From positions 682,001 to 746,000 of the forward strand of contig NZ_OZ034990.1 in NCBI RefSeq assembly GCF_964030935.1: DNA of 64,000 nucleotides. Direction: 5' to 3'. Position 1 is the first letter of the stretch. Each line of letters starts with the position of its first letter. The notes beneath the pieces were generated by a model that did no database searches, was not told the DNA's origin, and saw only the letters and a program-made list of their open reading frames with translations. This document shows, piece by piece, positions 63,698-64,000 of the stretch. Source of the stretch: Rickettsiella endosymbiont of Aleochara curtula (GTDB lineage: Bacteria; Pseudomonadota; Gammaproteobacteria; Diplorickettsiales; Diplorickettsiaceae). The translations under genes and the position numbers were made by a program.

Positions 63698-64000
63698 ATT
63701 TAATTTTTTTATAGCGTCTGGAAAGTATAGCCCATACACCGCCGAGCATCATGCAAAGTCCACCCACCCAAATCCAACGCACAAAAGGTTTGTAATAAAA
63801 GCGTAAGGCCCAAGTCTGTTTGCCCACCGGCTCGGCCAAAGACACATATAAATCGCGCCATAGTCCAACCGCGATTGCCGGTTTACTGATCATGACATCG
63901 GTTATGGGATAATATCGTAATTGTGGGTGTAGCAATTGATTACTGTGGCGATTGACTTGAATATTGGCTACTGCGCCGGTGTAGTTGGGCCCTTGTAAGG
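63696..64000 (-). CDS. ccmF: Cytochrome c-type biogenesis protein CcmF, C-terminal part (runs off window)
   Basis: The last ~100 residues are visible (YTGAVANIQVNRHSNQLL onward), open to the window edge. Typical CcmF features are RDLYVSLAEPVG, WALRFYYKPFVRWIWVGG and the final membrane helix before RRYKKIK. CcmF is the integral-membrane haem lyase that attaches haem to cytochromes c. It is the first visible gene of the ccm operon on the minus strand. Confidence 0.93.
   Translation of the reverse strand, partial: LQGPNYTGAVANIQVNRHSNQLLHPQLRYYPITDVMISKPAIAVGLWRDLYVSLAEPVGKQTWALRFYYKPFVRWIWVGGLCMMLGGVWAILSRRYKKIK

Overview
The window is AT-rich and comes from a gammaproteobacterium, most likely a host-associated member of the Legionellales close to Rickettsiella/Diplorickettsia/Coxiella. 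This rests on conserved gene order (thrS-infC-rpmI-rplT; rpsF-rpsR-DUF2232-rplI-dnaB-alr; pepP-ubiH-ubiI with ygfB and 6S RNA; ccmF-ccmG-ccmH), on ankyrin, LRR and coiled-coil proteins of the effector type, on decayed genes and short dispersed repeats, and on XYP-type cyclodipeptide synthases, a family I recall being described from Rickettsiella grylli. The genus is inference.

Layout. 1-4100: a partial unknown gene, then the rplT/rpmI/infC/thrS operon (minus; infC uses an ATT start) and tRNA-Val. 4100-13430: uvrB, an aminotransferase, an MFS transporter, rpmE, a PagL-like lipid A deacylase, parC and an EamA transporter. 13534-19650: a nine-repeat ankyrin protein, dsbD, fis, the PbgA/LapC-type envelope protein, and tRNA-Met preceded by a broken tRNA 5' copy. 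19935-26700: a surface-glycan cluster with a HAD-fused protein, two glycosyltransferases, galE and a stand-alone paralogue of the HAD protein's second half. 26775-43420: housekeeping genes (radA, gmhB, ubiquinone hydroxylases with maeA between them, pepP, ygfB, 6S RNA, fthC, dacB, alr, dnaB, rplI, rpsR, rpsF). 43610-50850: ispB, a kinase-like protein with a possible frameshifted tail, tRNA-Pro, and three likely effector or hypothetical proteins plus the 3' relic of a fourth. 51061-54572: a regulator, two tandem YhhQ/DUF165 transporters and a D-amino-acid oxidase.

54903-61043 is the most unusual part. A three-gene module (cyclodipeptide synthase, PAS hybrid histidine kinase, LuxR-type regulator) occurs twice in tandem on the minus strand, with remnants of another sensor between the copies. 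Copy B looks intact. In copy A the regulator has a nonsense codon inside its DNA-binding helix, and the synthase has Phe where the family has a catalytic Tyr. The arrangement suggests a cyclodipeptide-based signalling circuit. Beyond it lie relic genes, a stand-alone response regulator and the cytochrome c maturation genes ccmH, ccmG and ccmF (partial).

Two dispersed repeat families run through the window. One (about 125 bp, imperfect TATAC...GTATA ends) has six copies. Two are translated in the same reading frame, one as an N-terminal insert of a glycan-cluster protein and one as the C-terminal tail of UbiH, in the manner of Rickettsia palindromic elements. A third supplies the stop codon of dacB. 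The second family is a GTCATGGCGAGC...GCTCGCAATGAC palindrome; one copy sits where the ribosomal operon should terminate.
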